Position numbers and translations under genes: made by a program | Source: Eurosta solidaginis | Lineage: Eukaryota > Arthropoda > Insecta > Diptera > Tephritidae | Length of the DNA stretch: 64,000 nucleotides | Assembly (NCBI RefSeq): GCF_040869045.1 | Contig: NC_090319.1 | Location: forward strand, 303,788,998-303,852,997 | Reading direction: 5' to 3' | Part shown: piece after piece, positions 24,040 through 37,231 of the stretch | Numbering within the stretch: the first letter of the stretch is position 1 | Layout of the letters: each line of letters begins with the position of its first letter | Notes under the pieces: model-generated | What the model was told of the DNA's origin: nothing | Seen by the model: the letters and a program-made list of their open reading frames with translations, nothing else | The model's database searches: none

Positions 24040-24398
24040 TACTCGACTCTGCGCCACGTATGTTTGCCCCTCCTCGACGTCAAAAATATTTTGATGTCAC
24101 TTCTACCGGATTGTATGTAATATTGGTTCCAAATGTGAGCCAAATCGGACCACAAACACGATTTTTTTGAATATCTCGATCATTGCTCCACCTGGCGGTG
24201 CTTTTTTCATATGTAGCTTTCTATTCATGTATGTAATTTGTGTTCCAAATATGAGCAATATCGGACCCCAAATACGATTTTTTTACTATTTCTATCCTTG
24301 CGTCACATGGTGGCATTTTTTTTTCATATTTCGCTTTCTATTTATGTATGCATTACGTTTTCCAAATATGAACCAAATCGGACCACAAATACTATTTT
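24040..24398 (+). repeat. Tandem repeat of about 119 bp, interrupted by element C
   Basis: Three units share CCAAATATGAGC, AATCGGACCACAAATACGATTTTT and CTTTCTATTCATGTATG at about 119-bp spacing. The third unit stops in its T-run at 24398 and resumes at 26066 (ATATTCCTATCCATGCGCCACC), because DINE-1-like element C inserted there. The unaffected units serve as a picture of the empty site. Confidence 0.75.
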
Positions 24399-26065
24399 TA
24401 TACTCAGTTGAGCATAGCTCACAGAGTATATTAACTTTGATTGGATAACGGTTGGTTGTACATATATAAAGGAATCGAGATAGATATAGACTTCCATATA
24501 TAAAAATCATCAATATCGAAAAAAAATTCGATTGAGCCATGTCCGTCCGTCCGTCCGTTTGTCCGTTAACACGATAACTTGAGTAAATTTTGAGGTATCT
24601 TAATGAAATTTGGTATGTGGGTTCCTGGGCACTCATCTCAGATCGCTATTTAAAATGAACAATATCGGACTATAACCACGCCCACTTTTTCAATATCGAA
24701 AATTTCGAAAAACCGAAAAATTGCGATAATTCATTACCAAAGACGAATAAAGCGATGAAACTTGGTAGATGGGTTGACCTTATGACGCAGAATAGAAAAT
24801 TAGTAAAATTTTGGACAATGGGCGTGGCAAGTTTTGCAGGCTGTAATTTGGCAGCCGTTGAAGATATCGTGATGAATTTTGGCAAGAACGTTACACCTAT
24901 TACTATATATATTCCTTACAAAAATTAGCAAACATCGGAGAACGACCACGCTCACTTTAAAAAAAAAAATTTTTTAAGTCAAATTTTAACAAAAAATTTA
25001 ATATCTTTACAGTATATTAGTAAATTATGCCAACATTCAACTACAGTAATGATATGGTGCAACAAAGTGCAAAAATAAAAGAAAATTTCAAAATGGGCGT
25101 GGCTCCGCCCTTTTTCATTTAATTTGTCTAGGATACTTTTAATGCCATAAGTCGAACAAAAATTTACCAATCCTTGTGAAATTTGGTAGAGGCTTAGATT
25201 CTAGGACGATAACTGTTTTCTGTGAAAAAGGGTGAAATCGGTTGAAGCCACGCTCAGTTTTTATACACATTCGACCGTCTGTCCTTCCGCTCGGCCGTTA
25301 ATACGATAACTTGAACAAAAATCGATTTAACTTTACTAAACTCAGTTCACGTACTTATCCGAACTCACTTTGAATTGGAAAAAAAATGGCCAAAATCCGA
25401 CTATGACCACGCCCACTTTTTCGATATCGAAATTGCGAAAAACGAAAAAAATGCCATAATTATATACCAAATACGAAAAAAGGGATGAAATATTGTAATT
25501 GGATTGTGTTATTGACACAAAATATAACTTTAGAAAAAAAACTTTGTAAAATGGGTGTCACACCTACCATATTAAGTAGAAGAAAATGAAAAAGTTCTGC
25601 AGGGCGAAATCAAAAGCCTTTGGAATCTTGGCACGAATACTGTTCGTGGTATTACATATATAAATAAATTGGCGGTATCCGACAGATGATGTATTGGGTC
25701 ACCCTGGTCCACATTTTGGTCGATATTTTGAAAACGCCTTCACATATACAACTAACATCACTCCCTTTCAAAACTCTCATTAATACCTTTAATTTGATAC
25801 CTATATCGTACAAACGAATTCTAGAGTCGCCTCTGGTCCACCTTTATAGCGATATCTCGAAAAAGCGTCCACCTATAGAACTAAGGCCCACGCCCTTTTA
25901 AAAAACTCATTAACACCTTTCATTTGATGCCGATATCGTACAAATACATTCCAGGGTTACCCTAGTTTTATTTTCTTACATGGTGATTTTCCCTTATTTT
26001 GCCTCCATAGGTTTCAGCTGAGTATGTAATGTTCGGTTACATCCGAACTTAGCCTTCCTTACTTG
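24399..26065 (+). mobile_element. DINE-1-like element C, complete, with two 130-bp internal repeats
   Basis: It is about 1.67 kb. The 5' hairpin at 24399-24430 has outer stem TATACTC/GAGTATA and inner stem GAGC/GCTC. It is followed by the TTAACTTTGATTGG block and the CCGTCCGTCCGTCCG signature (about 24542). Two units of the 130-bp repeat (inverted relative to element E) lie at about 25705-25965, with wording GGTCCAC...CGATAT...GTCCACC. The 3' end carries the GTTCGG/CCGAAC hairpin and CTTACTTGTTT. It sits in a T-run of the 119-bp repeat, which fixes both boundaries. Non-coding. Structure fits HINE-type Helentron derivatives. Confidence 0.85.
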
Positions 26066-26281
26066 TTTTAAATATTCCTATCCATGCGCCACCTATCGGA
26101 GTTTTTTCTTATTATTGGATTGTCATGTATGCATAACCATATCAGTATAAAGAGGTGGTCGAGACTAAATAAGATTAATTTATCTGTTCGGTAAATAAGA
26201 ATGTATAATAGATTAATGCTCTTACACTCCCTGGTTATAGCCAGGGAAAAATTCACGATATAAAATGCCATTGTTTATCTA

Positions 26282-26935
26282 AACAAGTAAGGAAGTCTAA
26301 GTTCGGCTGAAGCCTAACATTACATACACAGCTGTACACTTGAAAGGCTGTTGGTTTTTTGGTTTGCGTGCTTAATAGTGTTACAAGGCTGCGCAATAAT
26401 ACATATACATATGGTTCTATTCTGAACTAATTTATCGTCGAGATATGGCTCCTAAAACATAGAAAATGGCTTCGTCTTAAAAGGGGTGGTGCCAAGCCCA
26501 TTTTTTTTAATTTTACGTTTTTCCTATTTATTGTTATAAATCCACTTGCGAAATGAAATACAATTGATATGAAGCTCTTTTTGCAAAGCTATAGCCTATT
26601 TTATTCGTCCACGACCCCTTTAAAAATCTTTTATATAAAAGTGGCCGTGGTCCTTAACCGATTTCGTTAATTTTTCTCCAAAGTATTTCTTACAGTAAGT
26701 GCAACCTCTCTGCCGAATTTTGTTACGATAGGTATAACGATTTTTGATTTATGATTAATAATATTTGTGAAATTGATTTTATCACACGTGGGCGGTACCA
26801 CGCCCATTTTAAAAATGTTTTGCAAATTTTTATTAAAAGTCTCAATATCAGTCCATACGCCAAATTTCAACATTCTAGGTGTATTATTTACTAAATTATC
26901 AGGTTTTTATGTGTTTTTCAAAATGTTATATATAT
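26282..26935 (-). mobile_element. DINE-1-like element D, truncated
   Basis: On the plus strand it begins AAACAAGTAAGGAAGTCTAAG with a hairpin carrying one mismatch. The interior is the reverse complement of element B (GGGCGGTACCACGCCC, TTTCAACATTCTAGGTGTATT). It breaks off in a TATATAT run at 26935, exactly where element E starts. Its other half is not found after E, so it was truncated before or at E's insertion. Confidence 0.72.
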
Positions 26936-27064
26936 AACAAGTAAGGAAGGCTAAGTTCGGGTGTAACCGAACATTACATACTCAGTTGAGGGCTATGGAG
27001 ACAAAATAAGGGAAAATCACCTCGTAGTAAAATGAACCTAGGGTAACCATGGAATGTGTTTGTA

Positions 27065-30000
27065 TGACATGTGTATCAAATGGAAGGTATTAAAGAGTAT
27101 TTTAAGAGGGAGTGGGCCATAGTTCTATAGATGGACGCCATTTAGAGATATCGCCATAACGGTGGACCAGGGCTGACTCTAGAATTTGTTTGTACGATAA
27201 GGGTATCAAATGAAAGTGTTAATGAGTATTTTAAAAGGGATTTGGCCTAAGTTCTATAGGAGGAAGCCTTTTCGAGATATCGCCATAAAGGTGGACCAGG
27301 GGTGACTCTAGGAATTTGTTTGTACGATATGGGTATCAAATGAAAGGTGTTAATGAGTATTTTAAAAGGGAGTGGGCCTAAGTTATATAGGTGGACGCCT
27401 TTTCGGGATATCGCCATAAAGGTGGACCAGGGGTGACTCTAGGAATTTGTTTGTACGATATGGGTATCAAATGAAAGGTGTTAATGAGTATTTTAAAAGG
27501 GAGTGGGTTTTAGTTCTATAGGTGGACGCCTTTTCGAGATATCGCCATAGAGGTGGACCAGGGGTCTCTCTAGAAATTGTTTGTACTATATGGGTATCAA
27601 ATCAAATGTGTTAATGAGTATTTTAAAAGGGAGTGGGCCTAAGTTCTATAGGAGGACGACTTTTCGAGATATCGTCATAAAGGTGGGCCAGAGGTGACTC
27701 TAGAATTTGTTTGTACGATATGGGTATCAAATGAATGGTGCTAATGAGTATTTTAAAAGGGAGTGGGTCTTAGTTCTATAGGTGGACGCCTTTTCGAGAT
27801 ATCGCCAAAAAGGTGGACCAGGGGTGACTCTAGAATTTGTTTGTACGATATGGGTATCAAATTAAAGGTGTTAATGAGTACTTTAAAAGGGAGTGGGCCT
27901 TAATTGTATGGGTGGACGCCGTTTCGAGATATATCCATAAACGTGGACCAGGGGTGACTCTAGAATGCGTTTGTACAATATGGGTATCAAATGAAAGGTG
28001 TTAATGAGTATTTTAAAAGGGCGTGGGCCTTAGTTCTATAGGTGGACGCCTTTTCGAGATATCGTCACGTTTATGACGATCAGGTGTGACTCTAGAATTT
28101 GTTTGTACGATATGGGTATCAAATGAAATGTGATAATGAGTATTTTAAAAGGGAGTGGGTCTTAGTTCTATGGGTGGACGCCTTTTCGGGATATCGCCAT
28201 AAACGTGGACCACGGGTAACTCTAGAATGCGTTTGTACAATATGGGTATCAAAGGAAAGGTGTTAATGAGTATTTTAAAAGGGTGTGGGCCTTAGTTCTA
28301 TAGGTGGACGCCTTTTCGAGTTATTGCCATAAAGGTGGACCAAGGTTGACTCTAGAATGCTTTTGTACAATATGGGTATCAAACGAAAGGTGCTAATAAT
28401 TATTTTAAAAGGGAATGGGCCTTAGTTCTATGGGTGGAGACCTTTTCGGGATATCGCCATAAACGTGGACCAGGGGTGACTCTAGAATGCGTTTGTACAA
28501 TATGGGTATCAAACGAAAGGTGCTGATGAGTATTCTAAAACGGAGTGGGCCTTAGTTCTATGGGTGGACGCCTTTTCGAGATATCACCATAAAGGTGGAC
28601 CAGGGCTGACTCTAGAATTTGTTTGTAAGATATTGGTATCAAACGAAAGGTATTAATGAGTATTTTAAAAGGGAGTGGGCCTTATTTCTATGGGTGGATG
28701 CCTTTTCGAGATATCGCCATAAAGGTGGACCAGGGGTGACTCTAGAATTTGTTTGTACGACAAGGGTATCAAATGAAAGCTTTAATGAGTATTTTAAAAG
28801 GGAGTGGGTCTTAGTTCTATAGGTGGACGCCTTTTCGAGATATCGCCATAAAGGTGGACCAGGGGTGACTCTAGAATTTGTTTGTACGATATGGGTATCA
28901 AACGAAAGGTGTTAATGAGTATTCTAAAACGGAGTGGGTCTTAGTTCTATAGGTGGACGACTTTTCGAGATATCGCCATAAAGGTGGACCAGGGGTCTCT
29001 CTAGAATTTGTTTGCACGATATGGGTATCAAATGAAAAGTGTTAATTAGTATTTTATAAGGGTGTGGGCCTTAGTTCTATAGGTGGACGCCTTTTCGAGA
29101 TATCGTCACGTATATGACGATCAGGTGTGACTCTAGAATTTTTTTGTACGATATGGGTATCAAATGAAAGTGTTAATGAGTATTTTAAAGGGAGTGGGTC
29201 TTAGTTCTATAGGTGGACGCCTTTTCGAGATATCGCCATAAAGGTGGACCAGGGGTGACTCTAGAATTTGTTTGTACGATATGGGTATCAAACGAAAGGT
29301 GTTGATGAGTATTTTAAAACGGAGTGGGCCTCAGTTCTATGGTGGACGCCTTTTCGAGATATCGCCGTAAAGATGGACCAGGGGTGACTCTAGAATGCGT
29401 TTGTACAATATGGGTATCAAATGAAAGGTGTTAATGAGTATTTTAAAAGGGCGTAGGCCTTAGTTCTATAGGTGGACGCCTTTTCGAGATATCGCCATAA
29501 AGGTGGACCAGGGGTAACTCTAGAATTTGTTTGTACGATATGGGTATCAAACGAAAGGTGTTAATGAGTATTTTAAAAGGGAGTGGGTCTTAGTTCTATG
29601 GGTGGATGCCTTTTCGGGATATCGCCATAAGCGTGGACCAGGGGTGACTCCAGAATGCGTTTGTACAATATGGGTATCAAATGAAAGGTGTTAATGAGTA
29701 TTTTAAAAGAGCGTGGGCCTTAGTTCTATTGGTGGACGCCTTTCGAGATATCGTCATGTTTATGACGATCAGGTGTGACTCTAGAATTTGTTTGTACGAT
29801 ATGGGTATTTTAAAAGGGAGTGGGTCTTAGTTCTATGGGTGGAGGCCTTTTCGGGATATCGCCATAAACGTGGACCACGGGTGACTCTAGAATTTGTTTG
29901 TACGACAAGGGTATCAAATGAAAGGTGTTAATGAGTATTTGAAAAGGGCGTAGGCCTTAGTTCTATAGGTGAACGCCTTTTCGAGATATCGCCATAAAGG

Positions 30001-31446
30001 TGGACCAGGGGTGACTCTAGAATTTGTTTGTACGGTATGGGTATCAAACGAAAGGTGTTAATGAGTATTTTAAAAGGGAGTGGGTCTTAGTTCTATGGGT
30101 GGATGCCTTTTCGGGATATCGCCATAAACGTGGACCAGGGGTGACTCTAGAATGCGTTTGTACAATATGGGTATCAAATGAAAGGTGTTAATGAGTATTT
30201 TAAAAGAGCGTGGGCCTTAGTTCTATTGGTGGACGCCTTTCGTGATATCGTCATGTTTATGACGATCAGGTGTGACTCTAGAATTTGTTTGTACGATATG
30301 GGTATTTTAAAAGGGAGTGGGTCTTAGTTCTATGGGTGGAGGCCTTTTCGGGATATCGCCATAAACGTGGACCACGGGTGACTCTAGAATTTGTTTGTAC
30401 GACAAGGGTATCAAATGAAAGTGTTAATGAGTAGTTTAAAAGGGAGTGGGTCTTAGTTCTATAGGTGGACGCCTTTTCGAGATATCGCCATAAAGGTGGA
30501 CCAGGGGTGACTCTAGAATTTGTTTGTACGATATGGGTATCAAACGAAAGGTGTTAATGAGTATTTTAAAGGGAGTTGGTCTCAGTTCTATGGGTGGACG
30601 CCTTTTCGGGATATCGCCATAAACGTGGACCAGGGGTGACTCTAGAATGCGTTTGTACAATATGGGTATCAAATGAAAATTGTTAATGAGTATTTTAAAA
30701 AGGCGTGGGCCTTAGTTCTATAGGTGGACGCCTTTCGAGATACCGTCACGTTTATGACGATCAGGTGTGACTCTAGAATTTGCTTGTACGATATGGGTAT
30801 CAAATGAAAGGTGTTAATGAGTATTTTAAAAGGGCGTGGGCCTTAGTTCTATAGGTGGACGCCTTTTCGAGTTATTGCCATAAAGGTGGACCAAGGTTGA
30901 CTCTAGAATGCTTTTGTACAATATGGGTATCAAATGAAAGGTGCTAATAATTATTTTAAAAGGGAATGGGCCTTAGTTCTATGGGTGGACGCCTTTTCGG
31001 GATATCGGCATAAACGTGGACCAGGGGTGACTCTAGAATGCGCTTGTACAATATGGGTATCAAACGAGAGGTGGTGATGAGTATTTTAAAACGGAGTGGG
31101 CCTCAGTTCTATGGGTGGACGCCTTTTCGAGATATCGCCATAAAGGTGGACCAGAGCTGACTCTAGAATTTGTTTATACGATATGGGTATCAAACGAAAA
31201 GTGTTAATGAGTATTTTAATAGGGAGTGGGTCTTAGTTCTATGGGTGGACGCCTTTTCGGGATATCGCCATAAACGTTGACCAACGTGACTCTAGAATGC
31301 GTTTGTACAATATGGGTATCAAATGAAAGGTGCTAATGAGTATTTTAAAAGGGCGTGGGCCTTAGTTCTATAGGTGGACGCCTTTTCGAGATATTGCCAT
31401 AAAGGTGGACCACGGTTGACTCTAGAATGCTTTTGTACAATATGGG
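27065..31446 (+). repeat. Satellite-like array of a 130-bp unit (about 33 units)
   Basis: The unit runs GGGTATCAAATGAAAGGTG..TTAATGAGTATTTTAAAAGGGAGTGGG..GGTGGACGCCTTTTCGAGATATCGCCATAAAGGTGGACCAGGGGTGACTCTAGAA..TTGTACGATAT in broken form; starts at 27331, 27462 and 27592 give the 130- to 131-bp period. Five units carry a palindromic variant (for example 28061-28080 and 29750-29769). Two units lack about 23 bp after GGGTAT (near 29805 and 30300). A block of four units (about 497 bp) is duplicated at about 29510-30005 and 30006-30505. Frames through the array are not genes. Confidence 0.93.
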
Positions 31447-31871
31447 TGTTTTACACAAAACTTTTATTAGTTGATTTTTTAAGCAGGCATCTGCCGATTT
31501 ATTCATATACAAAACAACTGCCCTATTTTTATGTTTCACTTGCTTATTTATAACTCTTGCTCTAAAAGGGACTTACCGTAATATCAGGTGATGTGATCCC
31601 AAAATATAATACAAAATATAACCGTTTGAAAAATAGGTATATATGTAAATAGCAATGTCTATAATAAACGTAGGTATGAGCAGATGATGTGCATATATCT
31701 ATTCATGTACAAATTTCAAAGTAGAATGCAAGAGAACCAATAAGTAAAAATTATGTATATAGGTATATGCTGACACATTTTTTACAGTGGTGGCTATTAC
31801 TATTAATACAGAATGAATTTGAAAATTATTTTAATGATGAAACCATTAGTACGTCAGGTCATGCTGGAACA
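31447..31871 (-). repeat. 3' LTR of the BEL/Pao element
   Basis: 425 bp, bounded on the plus strand by TGTTTTACAC and GCTGGAACA (TG...CA). Differs from the other LTR at about four sites, three of them clustered near 31560 (TCTAAAAGGGAC against TCCAAAAGGAAG). A GGGGCCGGG purine-rich tract, a weak polypurine-tract candidate, adjoins it inside the element. Confidence 0.95.
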
Positions 31872-31925
31872 TACCCGGCCCCAAGGACGATAGTTCTTCA
31901 CTTATCTTAGAGGTTCAGAATAGCC

Positions 31926-34900
31926 TTAGCTCGAGACATCGTTGGAGGTAATTGTTTTATCGCCATGTTGAATGGCTGCGCCTCGACTCGCAGCCTCAAT
32001 GTCTGAGTTGGAATTATCAGCTATATCCGAATCTGGGAAATGTTCGCGGGGCTCCACTAGCGGCAGTAAGTAGATTTTCCGTATTGGACGCTTAAAGCAT
32101 TTACCATTGCATTTTAACGTGACGACACGAACTAACCCGTCTTGACCAGGGTGTACGCCCGTGATGCGTGCCATTGGCCATTTACCAGGAGGCGTCCTTT
32201 CATCGTACAGTAGTACAAGATCGCCCACTTTGACATTGGCGCGTACCGTCATCCACTTAGGGCGACTTTGGAGTCTACTAAGGTATTCGGAATACCATCG
32301 ACGCCAAAAATGTTGCTTCATCTGTTCCACCATACGCCAGCGATTAACTCCAACCGTTTTAAATTCGAGTAGATCTTCATCCGGAATATTGATCGTTGGT
32401 TCCCCAATCAAAAAATGTGCGGGTGTTAGGGCATCGTAACTTTCGGCGTCTTCATTTAGTGGACACAATGGCCGTGAGTTCAAACATGCCTCAATCTGAT
32501 AAAGCAGTGTGCAGAGTTCCTCAAAGTTTAAAGCGCGACCCTGTGTAATTCGCTTAAGGTGGTGCTTAGTTGACTTGACTCCAGCTTCCCACAATCCACC
32601 GAAGTGTGGAGATGAAGGTGGAATGAGGTTCCAAGTAGTGCCTTCGCTAGCAAGAATTTCTTTGAGGTCTTCTGGCAACGATGAAATGCTGCGCTGGTGC
32701 ATGACTTGCAAGGCTTTGTTTGCGCCAACAAAGTTTGTGCCATGATCTGAGTAAATATGAGTACACCTTCCTCTTCTAGAAGTAAACCGACGGAAAGCCG
32801 CTATAAATGCATCGGAAGTGAGATTGGTGACGGCTTCCAGGTGTATGGCTTTAGTTACCATACACACAAATATGCATATATAGCCCTTCATGATTTTTGC
32901 ATTTTTTAGGGATGACTGACGTATATCGATAGGCCCTGCATAGTCAACGCCACTATGGAGGAAAGGTCGTGCGGGGGTAAGTCTCACCGGAGGTAAGTTG
33001 CCCATCAATTGCTCCGCTGATTTGGCGAGGTATTTACAGCAAGTTAGACAGCGTCTTATGATGGTTTGAGCAAGTCTACTAGCGCCAGGTACCCAATATT
33101 TTCTGCGGATGTAGTTTAGCATAAGCGCAACTCCACCATGAAGTGTAGTGAAATGTGCTTCTGAAAATATAAGAAATGTTAGTGGATTTTTTCTTGATAA
33201 TAAAATAGGATGTTTCATAGAAGATGATATATTTGCAAAATGTAGGCGTCCACCTACGCGTAAGCACCAGTCTCCATCTATGAATGGAGTTAGTCTTTTA
33301 ACAGAACTGTCTTCAATTGGTATTCCCCTTGAAAGTTTATTTAATTCGTCGCTAAAATCGACTATTTGGGATGCAAGAATCAGTCGTTTTAATGCTAGTT
33401 GTAACTCATGATTGGTTAGGTACCCAGAACGGCGAGCTTCTTTGTGAGTGCAGTTGTGTAAAAAACGAAGTATATACGCAGTCACGTTTATCGTTTTTTT
33501 TAAACTGGAGTACTTTCCTAGGTATTCAGGATAAGAAAGCGTATTGATGTATGCTACCTTCGCTGGTGGACGCAGCTCTAATGTAATGTTTGAGCTATGG
33601 TTAATATCTGCAGGCCAAAATTCTTGAGTATTAGTGAGCCAAGATGGTCCGCACCACCAAAGAGCATGATCAGGTAAATTTCGGGGCATTACACCTTTTG
33701 ATGCACAATCTGCCGGATTGTCCAGTGTAGGCACATACCTCCACTGACTTACCGCTGACAAGCATTGTATTTCCGCAACACGGTTCGCCACATACACGGT
33801 CCATTTTATAGGTTGGGCACGGATCCAAGCCAAAACAGTGGAACTATCACACCAGTAAAATACTTGCTGCACACATTCCTTCAAAGTATCCTTCACATTG
33901 TTCAATAGTTTGGCCAGTAGTTGTGCACCACATAGCTCAAGTTTCGGAATAGATATAGTTTTCAGTGGTGCAACCTTTGTTTTCGCCTGTATAATTCTTA
34001 TTGTAATTTCACCATTATCCAACACGGTCCTGGAATATACCACGGCAGCGAAACCAACCTGTGATGCATCACAAAATCCATGCAGGTCACATTTACGAGT
34101 CTTCGATGTTCCAATAAATCTTTCTATTTTGATCGATTCAAGACATTTTAGTGTATCTCGATATTCTATCCATTCCTTTGATATGTAGTCAGGCAGCTGA
34201 TCATCCCAATTGATGCCTGCAAGCCACAATTTTTGAAATAAGATCTTAGCAATTATTGTTGTAGGTGCCAGCCATCCCTGTGGATCAAAAAGCTTGGATG
34301 CGTCAGAAAGCAAATGTCGTTTGGTTAAATTTGTATGTTAATCGAAAGCAACTAAGAACGAGAAACAATCGGAGAAAGGTTGCCAATGTAATCCCAATGC
34401 CTTTATATAATTATTAGTGCTCAACTCAATTGTGCTTGATAACTCCTGCAGCTCTGTTGGGATAGTTTTTAATAATTCGGAAGAATTAGACGACCATTTT
34501 CGCAATTTGAATCCACCAGATTGTAATAATGCCCAAAGCTGATTTTGTATATATAAGCCTTCTGCTAAATCATCAGCTCCAGTGAGTATATCATCCACAT
34601 AAATATCGTGAAGAAGTATATTAGATGCGATAGGGTGGCAATTTGATTCATCTCTAGCAAGTTGCTGCAATGTTCGTACTGACAAATAAGGGGCAGGAGC
34701 TGTACCATAAGTTACGGTTAAAAGTTTATAAATTTTTACTGGGTCAGATGGGGATTTCCTCCGTAAAATCTGTTGATAATTTTGGTGTTCTGGACTGACA
34801 ATAATTTGTCTAAACATTTTCTCGATGTCAGAGCACAGCGCAATGTAGTGAGTGCGCCACCTCAAAATAATTTGTGATAAATCATTTTGTAGTGATGGCC

Positions 34901-37211
34901 CTGTAGCCAGCTCTTCATTAAGTGAACGATGATTGCGGTATTTGGAAGACCCGTCGAAAACAACACGTAGTTTTGTTGTTGTACTGCTTAGTTTCTCTAC
35001 GCCATGGTGTTGCAGGAAATAAGAATTCGGTTCAGGGTTATGTGGATATTCCCCAACTTCAAACATGTGACCGAGCTCTATGTACTCATCCATGAATTTT
35101 AAATATTCTTCATAGAATTTTGGCTTCTTTTCGAAGACTCGTTCCATATTTCGTAACCTTGTCATAGCTCCTAGATGCGTATTTTCGAATAATGGAATAG
35201 GCTTACCATGCAATTCTGCTTTAAATGGCAGATATACACAATACCGACCGTTTTCGAGTCTTTGATGTGTGGCGGCGAAATGACTTTCGCATTTAGTATC
35301 TTCCGGAGACCATATAGGTTTTTTGCTTATCTCTTCTTGCTCCCAAAAAAGTTTTAGCCTATCGTCAATATGGCAAAAGTGCGTGTGTATTGATGGGACC
35401 TCATTCGAATTTGATAGCGGCCCAGAGATTACCCAACCGAAGTACGTATCTTGTAACAGCAGCCCGAAGTTTGTCGTATGCTGACCCTTCTTTAAAATCG
35501 AGCCGTATACGTCAGCACCCAGTATTAAATCAATAGGTCGTGATTTGTAATAGTCTGGATCAGCTAGGGTAAAACGTGCACCTGATGGTAATTGCTGTGG
35601 AGTTTCACTCGACTGTGGTAAGCAAGTAGATAAATTGGGCAATACAAATGCTTCTATGGTAATAGAAAAATCTGAGTCATTACGGGAACTCAATTGCAAG
35701 AAGGTAAATTTCTTAGCACAGTTAAATTGATTTGGAGTAATTCCATGAATTTGAAGATGAGTGGGGTGGCAGGTTACTCGGTAAAGTTGTATGAAACGCT
35801 CGGTTACAAAAGAACCCTGTGAGCCCTGGTCAAGCAATGCCCTTGCTGTCACCCTGCCATTTGGCGTATCGATATACAAAAGTACTGTGGCGAGAAGAAC
35901 AGATTTTGTAGCTCGTGGCAAAGGCGCCGATATATGATGGCTCAAAATTGCATTATGTTCGATTGGCTTTACACTAGTACATTTTGTGCTACATAAGGCG
36001 TCGTGCATAAGAGTGTGGTCCTTTTGTTTGCAAAGGTGACAAGTATATTGTGATTTACAATCCTTGGGTGTATGGCCACCAGTCAAGCAGTTTTCGCAAA
36101 CAGCATTACGCTCGACGAATTTTTTCCGCTCTCCAAGTGTATATGCACGGAAAACCCAGCACTTAAAGAGAATGTGATTTTTCTTGCAACAAGGGCAGGT
36201 GTTTGCTTTACTAATATTGAAAGCTTTCAACCCTGGACGATGTTGAACCGTTTGTGGTTTCAGTTTCACTGCGACATGGTCGCCAAGAGTTTCCATGGTA
36301 CGGAATGCGGTTTCTAGAAATATGAAAAGATCGGATAGTTTAGGAATCTCCCTTGTGGCTTTAAGCGCATGTTCCCAATCTTTTCGTGTTTCGGAATCCA
36401 GTTTGTCAGTCGTAATATGGACAATTATGGGATCCCAGTGCTCAGTTTGTACCTCTAGATCAGTTAAGGAAGAGATACATTCTTTTGTTGTGTCGAGAGT
36501 TCCTCTGATCGCAGAAGGAGATGCTTTTGTGCATTTGGGAATTGCGCAAAGTTTTCGCAAAATTGCATCAACTATAGCACGTTTATTGTGATACCTATCT
36601 TCTAATGTTTTCCATGCGAGGTCGTAATTAGCTTCAGTTGGAGAAATATGTTTAATTAAACGTTCAGCCTCGCCTTTAACGGAGTCTTTAAGATAGTACA
36701 TTTTTTGTATTTTGGTATACGACGTGCTTTGATGTACAAGTGATAAATATAAATCTCGAAAGGGAACCCATTCAAGATATTGACCAGAAAAGGTTGGTAT
36801 GGAAATTTTTGGCAACTTGACGTCACTTTTGGTTGTGATGTCTTGCCGTTGAGTGCTAGCGAATGTGCTTTGAAACACACTTGGTGACATGCTACTAGCT
36901 GGCATGGAATCGTAGAGAAATGCTTTGTATGTCAGATATTTGTCTTCAAACAAAGAACAATGATCCTCAGTACAATACTCGATTTCATTGCAAGTTAAAT
37001 TATTGTCTTTAATGCACTTATAAATGTTGGTATGGTTTGCCAAAAAGGTGGAGTATATACCTTCAGCCTTTTCCAACAGCACTGTAACATACCCCTTTGT
37101 CAGCTGTGGCACACTTAAATTCTCCGCTTTACTCACAAATTTGTCAAGCTGTAGCTGAAGCTCCTGCTGCTCCGTCACCAGTCTCAGTACCTCGTTCAAA
37201 GCTTCCGCCAT
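31926..37211 (-). pseudogene. BEL/Pao Gag-Pol polyprotein with a single premature stop
   Basis: One frame of 1,761 codons starts at an ATG (37209-37211) in good context and is broken only by TAA at 34338-34340 (codon 958). Order: N-terminal Gag, DUF1759-type block around KLPKISIPTFSG (residue about 132), zinc-knuckle cysteines (about 339-400), aspartic protease with ALLDQGSQGSF (about 460; Gln where Ser/Thr is usual after the Asp), and reverse transcriptase with VVFDGSSKY (about 750), DIEKMFRQI and YVDD (871-874). After the stop come RNase H with GFCDAS, then integrase with a His-His-Cys-Cys finger (HFTTLHGG...CLTC). The DDE triad is at GVDYAG, YSDHGTNF and LWEAGVK, and a DUF5641-like C-terminus (VGDLVLLYDE) follows. 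In BEL/Pao this is one polyprotein cleaved by its own protease. The stop falls between RT and RNase H, so a truncated product lacking integrase is predicted. Confidence 0.95.
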
Positions 37212-37231
37212 GGTTAATTTGCAATAACTTA

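Noticed and set aside
28619..31539. Open frames within the 130-bp array
   Set aside because: They repeat with the satellite unit and shift frame from unit to unit, so there is no sign of coding.
34338..34340. Programmed stop or readthrough between the two halves of the BEL/Pao polyprotein
   Set aside because: The stop falls inside the conserved RT to RNase H region, not at a Gag-Pol boundary, and BEL/Pao normally has one frame. A nonsense mutation is simpler.
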